Shown here: in pieces, positions 32,397-43,120 of the stretch | Layout of the letters: the number at the start of each line of letters is the position of its first letter | Numbering within the stretch: position 1 is the first letter of the stretch | From: Saccharomycopsis malanga | Taxonomy: Eukaryota > Ascomycota > Saccharomycetes > Ascoideales > Saccharomycopsidaceae | Assembly: GCA_004014935.1 (NCBI GenBank) | Contig: CP025324.1 | Coordinates: 2,108,501 to 2,172,500 of the forward strand | Direction of reading: 5' to 3' | DNA: 64,000 bases | The notes under the pieces: model-generated | Databases searched by the model: none | What the model saw: only the letters and a program-made list of their open reading frames with translations | What the model was told of the DNA's origin: nothing | Program-made: the position numbers and the translations under genes

Positions 32397-33240
32397 ACTT
32401 CAATAATATCATATATTTTGAGCCCAGTACATATCAATTTCGTATATACGCGCTATGTCTAAGGGGACTTGGTAATATCCAATAATGTCAAGAAATAAAG
32501 AAAGTTTTTATGAGGTGTGAAAACTACGATTTATAACAGATTATTTGTTATTTTGGACAAAATGATACTTTCTCACTATTAGACAAATTATTAAAGCCAT
32601 ACTTTAGAACAAACTACATTGTGTAAAACACTAGGCTTTGAAAAGTATAGAAATATAAGTTTTGTACGGTTTGGTTTTGCTGTAAAGACTCTAGATTATG
32701 ATCCAAAAGAATCCAACTTTTTGTCGAAATTGGCATTTTTCCGTTTTGTCAAATATTTATTCGCAGATCTGACTTTTGTTAGTCTAAATAATAATATATT
32801 GTTGGAAAAAATTCCAACCTGTTAGGGTATGTTTTTTGAATTAAAATAACCTGGTTAGCACAGATTTAATTCAATAAAACGTTTGATGATTACTTCAAAA
32901 CGTCGAGAGTGCGAATCGAGTACCAAAACCCAAAGTGAGGAACGCCACACTTATTTTTCTGCACTATTCTGCACTATCTTGTGTGGCGCATGGCCTAACC
33001 AACTTGGCCACTTGGCAATAGTAAGGCATATTGGCATATTTCTGTTAAAACGAGAGAATATTTTAACAGTTGATAAGCCCAATTTTTGCCAAGAATAAAA
33101 GGATTAATGGGTAAAGCCCAATCATGTCCCGGTCATTGTTAGCTGCCCACCGTCTTTTTCCGGAACGCCCGATGGGTTGGAAAGTAAGCACTGGCCATAC
33201 GATCCAGCGGCCACTTACGTTACGTTGTTCAACACGGATT
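32397..33240 (-). mobile_element. SINE-like element family 1, split by a repeat family 2 insertion
   Basis: Two pieces on the minus strand: 33240-33110 (head remnant GCCGCTGGATCGTATGGCC, AGTGCTTACTTTCCAACCC, GTGGGCAGCTAACAATGACC, GACATGATTGGGC) and 32489-32397 (GACATTATTGGATATTACC, AAGTCCCCTTAGACATAGCG, GTATATACG, ACTGGGCTCAAAATATATGA, tail). Joined in order they give the family 1 body. Between them lies repeat family 2 (32490-33109). The broken ends share an imperfect 19-bp repeat (32471-32489 and 33110-33128, 15 of 19 identical), the expected footprint of insertion with target-site duplication. Confidence 0.7.
32490..33109 (-). repeat. Dispersed repeat family 2, short copy nested in a SINE-like element
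   Basis: About 620 bp matching the first two thirds of the long copies: CAACTTGGCCACTTGGCAAT near 32999, GGAACGCCACACTT, AACGTTTGATGATTA, TCAAATATTTATTCGCA and ATGATACTTTCTCACTATTA, all in minus orientation. It lacks the 0.3 kb beyond the ACTTCTCAGAGACAC block. Because a 19-bp target duplication brackets exactly this segment, 620 bp is probably the true mobile unit and the longer copies carry extra sequence. Confidence 0.7.
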
Positions 33241-33506
33241 GACAAAAATGTATCATGAATTCAGTAAATTAAATTAATGTAAGCCTAGAGAAAAAAAGTG
33301 CAGAATTAAAAACTAAAGATTGCACAAGATAATATACATACTTCACAAGGTGCAGCAGAGCTGGCACTGATAGAGAAAGAAAGACACCCAAAAGAAAACG
33401 AGAGAAACGAACTGAACCAAGCAAACAAGATAAAAATATAAAGAGACCTTAAAAACGTAAACTAAGAACACAATGGAAGAAGGGAAAAGGGTCATTACAA
33501 GCCATT

Positions 33507-35189
33507 TTAATTAGATTGGTACAAGCCGTTGGTTGAATAATTCTGGTTCAAAAAATTGGATCCGTCATCGAGCTGTCCCAGAGGTTGAACGTTGTTGTTT
33601 CCGTTATAGAACCATTTTCCCACGTTACTGTTTGCACCGTACGACTGTTGTGGGTGTATTGTGGGTGTCTGGGACCCGCCGGCAATGGTGTTTGTAGCTT
33701 GCGGCTGCAACTGGCCAGAGCTTTGGTAGCCCAATGGAGAATTGAGCGTGTTTCCCTGGCCGTAATACTGGTTGCCTTGTTTGACTGAATAGCCTGTGGT
33801 TGCAGGCTTATTGTAGACAGGCCGTTGAGGCGCAGGCGGGAATCCGTATGACGGCAAGTAATTGTTGGGGGCAAACTTCTGCTGAGGCTGTGGATACGGT
33901 TTTGCAGAGGCATTTGCAACGACAGGCGACAGTTCCAACTTGACAGGTTGGTTTTCGCCGCTCAAATTGGGCAAAATCTGGTTTTTCGAACTGTTGGTGC
34001 CTACAGAAGCTGGCTGAGGACTGTAATACTGATTCTGCAGCACCGCATTGCTGTTTGCGTTGGGACTCTGGGTGGCATAGTTATTTCCAGCGTATTTGGA
34101 GCCATAATTGTTGTTGTTGGTGATAGGATTGAAGTACTGGCCGGAAAACTGCGGAAACTGGCCGGTGGCTGGGGGTGCCGACGACGGATTGCTAGCAAAT
34201 TGCAGCGCCGTGCCGGTGCTACTGTACGAATAGTCAGCATGCGAGTTCAAAGGCGGCAAATACGTCAGAGCACCGCCACCATTGGCCGGGGGAACATAAC
34301 CATGGTACACTTGAGGCTGCTGTGGCTGGAAATACAGCACCTGTGGCGCAGCACCAGAGGCCGTTTGGATGTTCAACCCGTTCATGTTGGCAGGCGCAGT
34401 CTGGGACGCGTCAACCGGATAAAGGGGTTCGTCATCGTGCGGGGTTTTGCCACCTAACGACGTGTCATGGAGCGCCTGGTACAATTCAGGAGTCACCTGG
34501 ACGTCCTTAAGTTGCGGGTCATACGTGGGCTTGGTAAGCACATTATCCATCACATCCGTCGTGTTGTAATACGATATCAAATGTATTGTTTCCGTAACCG
34601 ACGCGGAATGGCCATCCACCCCATAGCCCGTCATCGTGTTGGGCCGCGTGACCGTCAACGACAACGTCTTCTTAACCAATCCTTTTTCCCGAAACGCATA
34701 TGACGCAACCAACGACCCCACTAACGACCGGTTCATCGAATCAGCGCCCTGGTCGCCCAGAGGCGGGTTAGGCGCGCTGGCTCCGGACAAGCTGGATGCG
34801 GACGAGATGGAAAGGTTGTTATTTGAGTGACCAGGGGAGAAACTGGAAGCGGTTGGCGAATTCAAAGACTTTCGCTTGGATTCTTTCTTGACCTTTTTTT
34901 TACTTTCCTTTTCGGCCGCGGAACGGTCTAGTTCTCGATATACTAGAAACCGGCCCAAAATCCGGGAAGGTGACCAAGAAACACCATCCGTCCATCTCTT
35001 GACACCGGAACGCTCCTCAATAAAAACAAAAACGTTTCCGGACTTGATAAGAGACGCCCTCTCCTTGTCATGGGGACGCCGGGGAACTGTAGGTAGCTGC
35101 TTATTGAGCGCAGCCTGTATGACAACCAATGCATCCTTTGTTGAGAATATGTAGCCTTGATATGTAGGCACGATTTTGCTTGACGACAT
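33507..35189 (-). CDS. WOR1: WOPR-domain transcription regulator (Wor1/Ryp1/Mit1 family)
   Basis: WOPR proteins are fungal DNA-binding master switches: Wor1 for white-opaque switching in Candida albicans, Ryp1 for yeast-phase growth in Histoplasma, Mit1 for filamentation in S. cerevisiae. The 560-residue product opens with the WOPRa half (residues about 6-100): KIVPTYQGYIFSTKDAL, RRPHDKERASLIKSGNVFVF, KRWTDGVSWSPSRILGRFLV. WOPRb follows a Ser-rich linker (about 150-245): LVKKTLSLTV, HLISYYNTTDV, LTKPTYDPQL. The rest is Tyr/Gln/Asn/Pro-rich and disordered, typical of Wor1. The first ATG in frame is 35189. The gene is divergent from a velvet gene across 5.4 kb of intergenic DNA; an unusually long upstream region is also a feature of C. 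albicans WOR1, where it carries autoregulation. Confidence 0.95.
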   Translation of the reverse strand: MSSSKIVPTYQGYIFSTKDALVVIQAALNKQLPTVPRRPHDKERASLIKSGNVFVFIEERSGVKRWTDGVSWSPSRILGRFLVYRELDRSAAEKESKKKVKKESKRKSLNSPTASSFSPGHSNNNLSISSASSLSGASAPNPPLGDQGADSMNRSLVGSLVASYAFREKGLVKKTLSLTVTRPNTMTGYGVDGHSASVTETIHLISYYNTTDVMDNVLTKPTYDPQLKDVQVTPELYQALHDTSLGGKTPHDDEPLYPVDASQTAPANMNGLNIQTASGAAPQVLYFQPQQPQVYHGYVPPANGGGALTYLPPLNSHADYSYSSTGTALQFASNPSSAPPATGQFPQFSGQYFNPITNNNNYGSKYAGNNYATQSPNANSNAVLQNQYYSPQPASVGTNSSKNQILPNLSGENQPVKLELSPVVANASAKPYPQPQQKFAPNNYLPSYGFPPAPQRPVYNKPATTGYSVKQGNQYYGQGNTLNSPLGYQSSGQLQPQATNTIAGGSQTPTIHPQQSYGANSNVGKWFYNGNNNVQPLGQLDDGSNFLNQNYSTNGLYQSN

Positions 35190-35231
35190 GCTATGACACA
35201 CTTACGTTTGCCACTAAGTACTGTGAGGATC

Positions 35232-35268
<37 letters not shown>

Positions 35269-35287
35269 GAGGATCTGTTGTTGTTGC
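35232..35287. repeat. (TTG)n/(CAA)n microsatellite upstream of WOR1
   Basis: About 13 TTG units at 35232-35269, a short break (AGGATC) and four more. It lies 40-100 bp upstream of the WOR1 ATG, so on the WOR1 transcript it would be a CAA-repeat in the 5' leader if transcription starts further out. Confidence 0.9.
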
Positions 35288-36390
35288 CACCAAACAAGAA
35301 ATACAAAGTTTATATATGAAATAAAAGGTTTGAAAAACGCACAAGGAATGCGGGAAATCTCAAGTCTTATAAGCACGTCGCCTGCGCAAAGGAAAATCGC
35401 TCCAAGACAAGAAGGAAATTCAGGGAAAAATAAAAAAACTTAATGTCGCAATGTCCCCCAATATGCACTCCCAAGCCTGGGCCTATAAGCAACAGCAATT
35501 TACTACTTTTTATCATACGAGAAACCCATGCGTCCAGCTCCTTCTTCAGCAAATCAATACAACTTTACAAAAATAAAAAGCCATGTAGAATATCACTTAC
35601 AATGTGGAAAAAAGTGGCAACAGGAGCAATTTCACTTTAAAAAAGGAAAGAAACAAGCAGCATCATGCAAAGCCATGATGCATGCATGCTTGCATGCTTG
35701 CAGGATTGATTATTAGATTTTTATTATACATTGCAATGTTGCATGTCCATGCATGCACATGCATATACACAACATCCTGCGGCTTATAAAAATAAGGTCC
35801 TCACAGTCTGTTCGTTATTTCGTTCGTTCTTTCGTTGAAATTGGGAGTACATGTTTTTTATCAAATTTTTATATGAATATATTAAGAAGAAGAAAAAAGT
35901 CATTCAGATGTTTAAAAAACAATTTGACAATTACATTTTGGCCAACGTCTGGAACCGGCATGGCGTACCTCCTGTGAAGGCACGTGCAGCTGCAACTGCA
36001 TCTGCTTGTGCATGTGCATATAAATGTACATATACATGTCTGCCTGCATGCGGTAGTCACAACCTTATTGGAATCGACAGTAATTCCGTCAACATTTCCT
36101 TATAGGAGCGACAAATGAAAGAAACACAATAGAAATATTTTGAATGTGGAATTGCGACATAAAATGCAACTGGGGTAAAAGAAACAAAAAATATATATAT
36201 ATGTTGTTTTGAACACTCGTTTGTAACGTTGACCAACAAAACTTGCTGTATATGTTATGAGCCCTGTGGCTGCATCCATTTATATTCATGCATGCACGCA
36301 CGCATACATGCGCTTAGTTTGCTGTGTGTTTCAGGTTTACAGCCGCAAGCTTAATGGAGCGGTCGATCGGGAAGGTCTATATAGAAGAGC

Positions 36391-36471
<81 letters not shown>
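36391..36471. repeat. (AAT)n microsatellite
   Basis: About 27 uninterrupted AAT units, without point changes, which implies recent expansion. Confidence 0.97.
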
Positions 36472-37420
36472 GTCAAGGGAGAATTTTATTTGACAATTTG
36501 AAAAGTTGACAAACGTATTTTGGTTGACGTTTTTACCAATATCGACCGAGTTTTTGTATTAAAGTTGAAGATTGTCTCTTTTTTTAAAGTACAAATTAGT
36601 GTAGGAGCTATTGTTAAGAGTGGAAACTGTCAGAATCGTTTGCTTGACGTTTTCTATTATACAATTCTACAGAAATACGATTCTATAGAAATATCAGGCA
36701 ACCGCTGGATTAGGAAACGCCATTATCTATTGTAAATACAGAGTGATGAATCACGATGATTGTAAGAGCTGTTAAAGTTGGCAAAGCCAAACTGGCAAAA
36801 GCCAAACTGAACAAAGTTCAAAAATTATCATAGTTTGGCTAGCTTAAGCTTTACGACCGTCAGTTTGACAGGTCCTTGGAGTTTATTTTGATAGCTAATC
36901 CCATATTGTAGGTATTTTGTTAGTGTATCGAATGGTTTCGTATACGAAATGTGCTCTACAAAACAGATAGCTAGCTAATATAGACTGGCCAATGCTCACA
37001 AGTTGTACTCTACAAAGCAAAGAGCCATGAGGCTGGGGAGTTTTATTCAAGTTGTATGTACGTTTTGTTTCAAGGTGTGTTCATTTTTGGTTAAACGAGA
37101 CTCTTCTAGCACTATTATTGCCGCGGCTTTTAAAGTTGTGCTACCAATCAACAAACAATTGGATAAAAATAAAAAAAACCCACACATTATTCCAATGTTA
37201 ACCTTGCCACTCGATAATATCGTTACCAAGTACCCTGATACTTTGTTTGGATATTAGGAATCAACCGTAATTGGTGCTAAAAGCCAAACAATAACTTTTA
37301 CTTTGGCTATTATAATCAGTGCCTTGTCTGATTATATTTATATTATTTACCAATATATCATTATTATTGCTTTGCTTTGCTTTGACAAGTTGTGAAAATC
37401 CAATTTTTGCTTCAATGCGC

Positions 37421-37645
37421 CATGCCATGCCATGCCATGCCATTCCCACTGCAATTACATACATACTACTTCATCCTACTTGGCAGCACAGGCAGCAGCA
37501 CCGCACCATCCATCATGCCATTCCCACTCCTCCTGCAACACTACTTCATCCTGCTTGGCAGTGCAGCGCATCCATCAATACTTTCCATCATGCCATGCTA
37601 TGCTATGCTATGCTATGCTATGCCATGCCATGTCATGCCATGTCT
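37421..37645. repeat. CATGC/ATGCT pentamer repeats with a duplicated 80-bp segment
   Basis: Two runs of the pentamer (CATGC near 37421-37440, then CTATG/CATGC near 37593-37640) flank two diverged copies of a segment that reads CCATTCCCACT...CTACTTCATCCT...CTTGGCAG (37440-37490 and 37518-37562). It lies in the WOR1/velvet intergenic region. Confidence 0.75.
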
Positions 37646-40277
37646 CATCATATATATATATATCTTGATCAACACCTGCAGGGCGTCTCTTCTACTCTCT
37701 CTATCATTCTAGACTCCATCAAACAAACCCCGTTGCTTTCCAAATCCGTTTGGATACTATTCTGCCGCCTCATATTGCCAACTATGGAAAGTTTCATCGA
37801 TATAAATAAAAAAGGGTAAATTGGTGGAGAAAAGCAAAAAAAAATAAAAAATAAAAAGTAAAATAAGAAAAGTATTGAACATGCATGCATGTGAATGCAG
37901 TATGTTGTTGCCCTTGTCTGCATGCATCCATATGCGGGGCCTTTGCTTTTCTTCCTCTTCTTCTTCCTCTTCTCTTCCTAAAATTAATTTGTTATAATTA
38001 TTTCGTTACAATATTAACTATATCATTTATTCAACTCTCGCAACACTAAAATTATGAATAGAAAAACCAATTATTCAATTTGTTTCAATGCATGCGCCAC
38101 ACATATTATTGCATATTGTTGCATATACTCGCACCCACGCATGCATGCAACCACAGTGCCTCAAAGTTCAATGTGCTTCTCCTTATCTGCCCTGCAAACG
38201 ACTAGCCAATTAAATAACAATTTGTTGTACCTTTTGTATTTTAGCGCTTTGAAAACTTTCCAAGTTTTCGGACCAGTATACGACAAGAGTTAATTATGCG
38301 CGTTTGTTCAGAAATTAATGTCAAAATCTTGACGTATGCATATCATACATTTACATTTACATCAACCCCGTAACGCAATGCACATACATGGTGCTCCGCA
38401 CCACCCGCACGCACGCACACACACATGATGTAAACGCTCAAAGCAGGGTAATCAAAGTGTTATCAAATAACTGAATTATTGGTCATATTCAGCAATTCTC
38501 ATAAGAGTATATTTAAATCATGTTACCCGGGTTTGTAGTTACTAATCAATTACACATATCGAGGGTGTAAACACCTACGGGAACACACCTGCGGGACCAA
38601 CATGGTACCAACAATTTGCAACTATAGCAACCTGCAGTTTCACGGAGCAATTACCAAAAACGGAAAGTATGCAGTACGCAACCTTTGCAGTACCATGTGA
38701 ACAAAACCTCCCTTTCTTTTGTTGGCATTTCCGCCAATCTGATTCGTACATTGTCATTTCAAAAAAGATGATGTCAAAGGCTACACGCTTAGCTCTCAGT
38801 AGTTGAATAGGTTTGTGATTGATTGCCTATTATAGTGTAGCTAGTGGGCGGAATGTACGGCTGGTTATGTTTCCGGAAGATTGTGCAGCCATTTTGACAA
38901 AACCGGAAACTGTTTGACGTGGGACGGTGCAAGGCTGCATCGCATTGCATTGCGTTGCATTGCCCACTCGTGCAGGCCGACGGTTCCTAAAACATTCTTG
39001 TACATAACTGGTGAGCAAACGGTGCGCATATATTCATACTATTGAGAAGAAAATTTTATGAATGAATGTTATTTCTTATTTCTTATTTCTTTTTCTCTTA
39101 TTTCTTTATTTCTTTTTTTTTTGACCAACCAGTATATAGTTAAATATTTTTTCAAGGAAGAAAACCTCAATTCGTGTCCCACCGCGAGGTGCACACCCTG
39201 TATGCACGTCTGCATGCACCGAGAGCTCCAAGGAGATATTGCCACGGCCAAATTGCCTAATCTGGGAGCGACGGCTCTGGAACTGGTTTCTTTTGTAACA
39301 TGACTGAGAACCAAATGGTAAGTCATGCAGGCTGCGTAACTATTTGATGTTTAGTTGCTTGGAAAAAGTTGTCCTAATAGGGAAACTGGACCAAGCAGGA
39401 CGACATTGGACTTTACTTCTAGTCTGGCGGGGTTGCGCTTGGCTACAAGGGGGGTGGGGGCGCAGGCAAAAGGTGTACGTAGCCAGCTGCGGCCAGCCAG
39501 ACTTAGACTTACCTACCATGCATGCTTGCATACCGTTCCTCCTGTCCTGCATGTAATTTTTTTGCATGTTGCATGTTGCATGTTGCATGTTGCATGCATG
39601 TGCATTCACCCCCAGGTTCGTAGTTGAGAAGAAGAGTTGATAAAACAGCACGAAGGAATAATTCAATTGTTAACAATTGTAAAGGTGAGACCAGAGTAGG
39701 GAAATCTAGAGGTTGTATAAATATTGATGAGAAGAAGTGAAGGTAAGCAGGGGAAGAGTGTGAGGATTAAAGAGTTGAGGGATCATATCATGTAGAGATA
39801 TGCATGTTAGTTTTTGCAGATTCAAAGTATAAAACGCAGGCAAGTTGCCGTTGCGTTTTTTCGTTTGATTTTCGACAAATTGAAAGAGAGTTGAAATAAT
39901 TGATAAAAAAGTGGTAAAATATTGAAGGGGCGTTGAAATAAAACGGTTGAGATTCGATAGTTTTAGATAATTTTGGATATTTTTAGATACTTTTAGATAA
40001 ATTGGGATTATAAAGCATTGAATTTTTTGATAGAGAAGACGAAGATTATTAAACATTGTTATCAATAGTACCAATAATTAATATTACCAATATTACCAAT
40101 ATTAACAATATTACCAATAATAATAGTAATATCAATCATTAAAAGTTAACAGTATTTTTATAAACTGGTACCAATTATTTTTACCATCAATTGTCAATTA
40201 TCATTGAATTTTTATCAATATTTACCATTGACTGTGAAATATTATTAGATTTTCATCGATTTTCATCAATTTTCAAC

Positions 40278-40562
40278 AATTATTATCAATAACTATCAAT
40301 TATATTGGGTTATGATCAATTATATCTAGTTATAATCAATTTTCATCAATTGTTATCAATTATATTGGGTTATGATCAACTATATCCAGTTATAATCGAT
40401 TTTCATCAATTATTATCAATTATTATCAATTATTTTCAATTATTATCAATTATTATCATTTTTTATCAATTTTTATCAATTTTTACCAATAATTATCAAT
40501 CATTATCAATTTTTACCAATAATTACCAATAATTTTCAACTTTTACCAATAATTACCAATTA
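40278..40562. repeat. ATTATCAATT-type decamer array directly before velvet gene 1
   Basis: Tandem, imperfect 10-11-bp units (ATTATCAATT, TTTACCAATA, TTTCATCAAT) fill the last 300 bp before the ATG at 40595, with a higher-order unit of about 70 bp repeated at 40305-40375 and 40365-40435. It must contain the core promoter or 5' leader of the velvet gene. Confidence 0.8.
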
Positions 40563-40594
40563 AACAATTTCTACAAACATCAATCAAACACCAA

Positions 40595-41005
40595 ATGACG
40601 GAACAAGGCAAAAGAATGCGCAAAGTTCTTCAACCAATACCATTAAATAATATTCAAACGGCACTGAAGACTAGATATGAATTGAAATTTCTCCAGCAGC
40701 CCAAGTTTGCACGAGAAAGTACCAAATCAAAACGGTTATTGCATCCACATCCAGTAGTGACGCTCAATGTATATGCCATGACAGCCAATGGCAAGTATGA
40801 GGATGTGACAAGTCACAACTTGTCGTTGTTTTTTCTAAAAGCAAGTGTAGTGGAGACGACACCAGAGCATGAGAAAGATAAGGAGGAGGACGTAGCACCA
40901 GAGCGGGTATTGGTAGGCAATAAAGTGATTAGTGGTTCTTTGTACAATGTTCCAGGGCATAATGATTTCAAGATTATCAATAGCAAGTATCATCATCGAT
41001 ACCGG

Positions 41006-41043
<38 letters not shown>

Positions 41044-42415
41044 ACAGCAGCAGGGTGTAGAAAATGAAGTTAGTGGCGAAAAGAATGGAGTAATTGTTTT
41101 TGTATTTAGTGATTTGGGGATTGTGAAACGCGGGAATTTCAAACTTCATTTTGAATTGTTCAAATATGAATGTTTTCAGTATGTTGTAGATGTAAAATTA
41201 CCGCTGATTCTCAAGATTAATGGCATGTTTTCCAACGAGTTTAAAGTATACGGATCGCGTCAGTTTTATAAAAAGAATAACCAAGCAATGTTTGCCAAAG
41301 AATTGGAGTTGGAAAAGGACCGTTTATCAACAAATCGGACATTGTCATATTTGAAAAAGATTAAAGTGCTTCGAGATGTAGTTGATGATAACAAATTGAC
41401 TCATTTTACTATGGAAACGTCGCCCAAACCGATAATTCCATTAAATAGAGGTTTAAATGGTCATCAATCAATTACTCAACCATCTCTTCATTTTTCTAAT
41501 CCTCCATCAAATCCTGGTTGGCAACTTCCACCAATTTCCAGTTTTTCTGCCATTTCCAATTCAAATCTTGCCAATCCTTTAAATATTAACAATCCTTTAA
41601 ATCTTCCCAACCAATTAAATCTCCCCAATTCTCTGAATCTCCCCAACCCTCCTCAATCTCCTTCCTTTGCAAACATGATCAATATTCTTGATCCCAAACA
41701 AAACTCGTATCGTATCCCACCGTCAAACAACTCTTCTAAAAATCTCAACCCTCATTTTGACAAAATCCCCTCCATAGCACCCAATCAGAAAAGCGGTGTC
41801 TTTTACACATTTGACTCTGTCTCCAATAGAAACAAGTCAACTAAACCTGACAGCAAAGGCTTTGCTGTACTTCATGTCAACTTAAACAAGAAAAACTTGC
41901 AAGTTGGTGAACCGATCCATGTTAATAAAGCTTACAGTAAAAGTGTAAAAAGTGACATTGGAAATATTAAAAGTCTAAATAGTTGTATCAATTTAAAATA
42001 TTCTCCAAGCGCTGCAAAAAACTTTTCTACGGATCAAACAAACTTTTTCATTGAAAAATCTTCAAAAAATAATCAATCAAATGACAATTCAAATTTAAAT
42101 AAATCAAGTCAAATTGATAATTTAAATAAATCAAATCAAATTGATAATTTAAATAAATCCCATCAAACTGATAATTTAAATCAAATTGATAAATTGAACA
42201 AAGCAAATCAAATTGATAAATTGAACAAATCAAGTCAAATTGATAATTCAATCAAATCTCCTAAAATTTCTTCAGATAATCAAAAACATCATAAACGAAG
42301 AAAAATTGATCCAAACAATAATCCAAACAATAATCCAACCTCTTCTAAAATCGCCAACGAAGAGCCTCAGCCTGCCGGTAATAAAATGAGCATCCAAAAC
42401 CTCCTCACCACCTAA
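40595..42415 (+). CDS. Velvet-domain regulator 1 (VosA/VelB/Ryp2/Ryp3 superfamily)
   Basis: Velvet proteins are fungal transcription regulators with an NF-kB-like fold that govern development, sporulation and dimorphism. The 606-residue product has a velvet domain at about residues 26-250: RYELKFLQQPKFAR and HPHPVVTLNVYA (family pattern QQP-x-AR and PxPxVxL), LFFLKASV, VISGSLYN, then FVFSDLGIVKRGNFKLHFEL (family FxFSDLSV-xGxFRLxFxL) and FKVYGSRQFYK (family FTVYSAKxFPG). A polyglutamine tract (residues about 138-155, DNA 41007-41053) is inserted inside the domain. The C-terminal half is Asn/Ser/Lys-rich with LNKSNQIDN repeats (42090-42250). It has the same direction as velvet gene 2 and is divergent from WOR1. 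Which velvet subfamily it belongs to cannot be settled by eye. Confidence 0.85.
42090..42250 (+). repeat. Coding repeats (LNKSNQID) in velvet gene 1
   Basis: Imperfect 24-30-bp units encode Asn-Leu-Asn-Lys-Ser-x-Gln-Ile-Asp repeats in the disordered C-terminal tail; about six units. Confidence 0.85.
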
Positions 42416-42535
42416 ACTATTGTTAACCTATATAAATCTACTTTCAATTCTTTCTTCTCATCATATAATTTTGTATAATAATTATGACCTCATCACACTG
42501 AACCTTTCAGTAGTACTCACTTGCGTCAACACCCA

Positions 42536-43120
42536 ACAATGCGGACCTTGTCGTCCTGGCATGCATAATGCAAATGCAAACCGCAACGCAGCGCAGCCCA
42601 GCCCAACAACAGTATCGCATCCCGTCTCTCAGTGTCCCACGCCGTCACCACCATCACTCCGGGGGTGACATTTTCCGAATATTTTAAATGTCTCCCTCGG
42701 TCTCTTGGTTGCTCTCTGCAAATCTTTAATGCAACGTAATGTAAAGAAACAATGCGGAGTTTGTCGTCCTGGCATGTATAATGCAAATGCAAACCACAAC
42801 GCAACGCAGCGCAACAACAGTATCGTGTCTCTCAGTGTCCCACACCGCCGCCACCATCACTCCGGGGGTGACATTTTCCGAATATTTTAAATGTCTTCCT
42901 CGGTCTCTTGGTTGCTCTCTGCAAATCTTTAATGCAACGTAATGTAAAGAAACAATGCGGAGTTTGTCGTCCTGGCATGTATAATGCAAATGCAAACCAC
43001 AACGCAACGCAGCGCAACAACAGTATCGTGTCTCTCAGTGTCCCACACCGCCGCCACCATCACTCCGGGGGTGACATTCTCCGAATATTTTAAATGTCTC
43101 CCTCGGTCTCTTGGTTGCTC
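42536..43120. repeat. About 203-bp tandem repeat, three units
   Basis: Units start with AATGCGGA at 42538, 42751 and 42954 (spacing 213 then 203 bp). Units 2 and 3 are almost identical; unit 1 has an 8-10-bp insertion and more changes; unit 3 is cut short after CTCTTGGTTGCTC. Each holds ATGCAAATGCAAACC, a GCAACGCAGCGCA stretch and CACTCCGGGGGTGACATT. GC content is clearly higher than in flanking DNA. It lies just 3' of velvet gene 1; no coding potential is evident. Confidence 0.92.

Larger units (their letters stand above)
35190..40594. promoter_or_regulatory. 5.4-kb divergent intergenic region between WOR1 and velvet gene 1
   Basis: No convincing ORF. It is rich in short-repeat structure: (TTG)n, (AAT)n at 36391-36471, CATGC/ATGCT tandem repeats (37421-37440, 37593-37640, 39564-39600), pyrimidine-rich runs (37955-37975, 39066-39120) and an ATTATCAATT array next to the velvet gene. 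The palindrome TGCATGCA occurs at 35679, 35750, 36289, 37882, 37919, 38142, 39211 and 39591, far above expectation for AT-rich DNA. TTAAAGTT, close to the WOPR recognition sequence as I recall it, occurs at 36559, 36772 and 37130. Length, divergent layout and motif clustering suggest a shared control region for both regulators; non-coding transcripts are possible. Confidence 0.6.

Noticed and set aside
34001-34457. Overlapping open frames inside the WOR1 C-terminal region
   Set aside because: They overlap the Gln/Asn/Pro-rich tail of the WOPR protein in other frames and show no domain.
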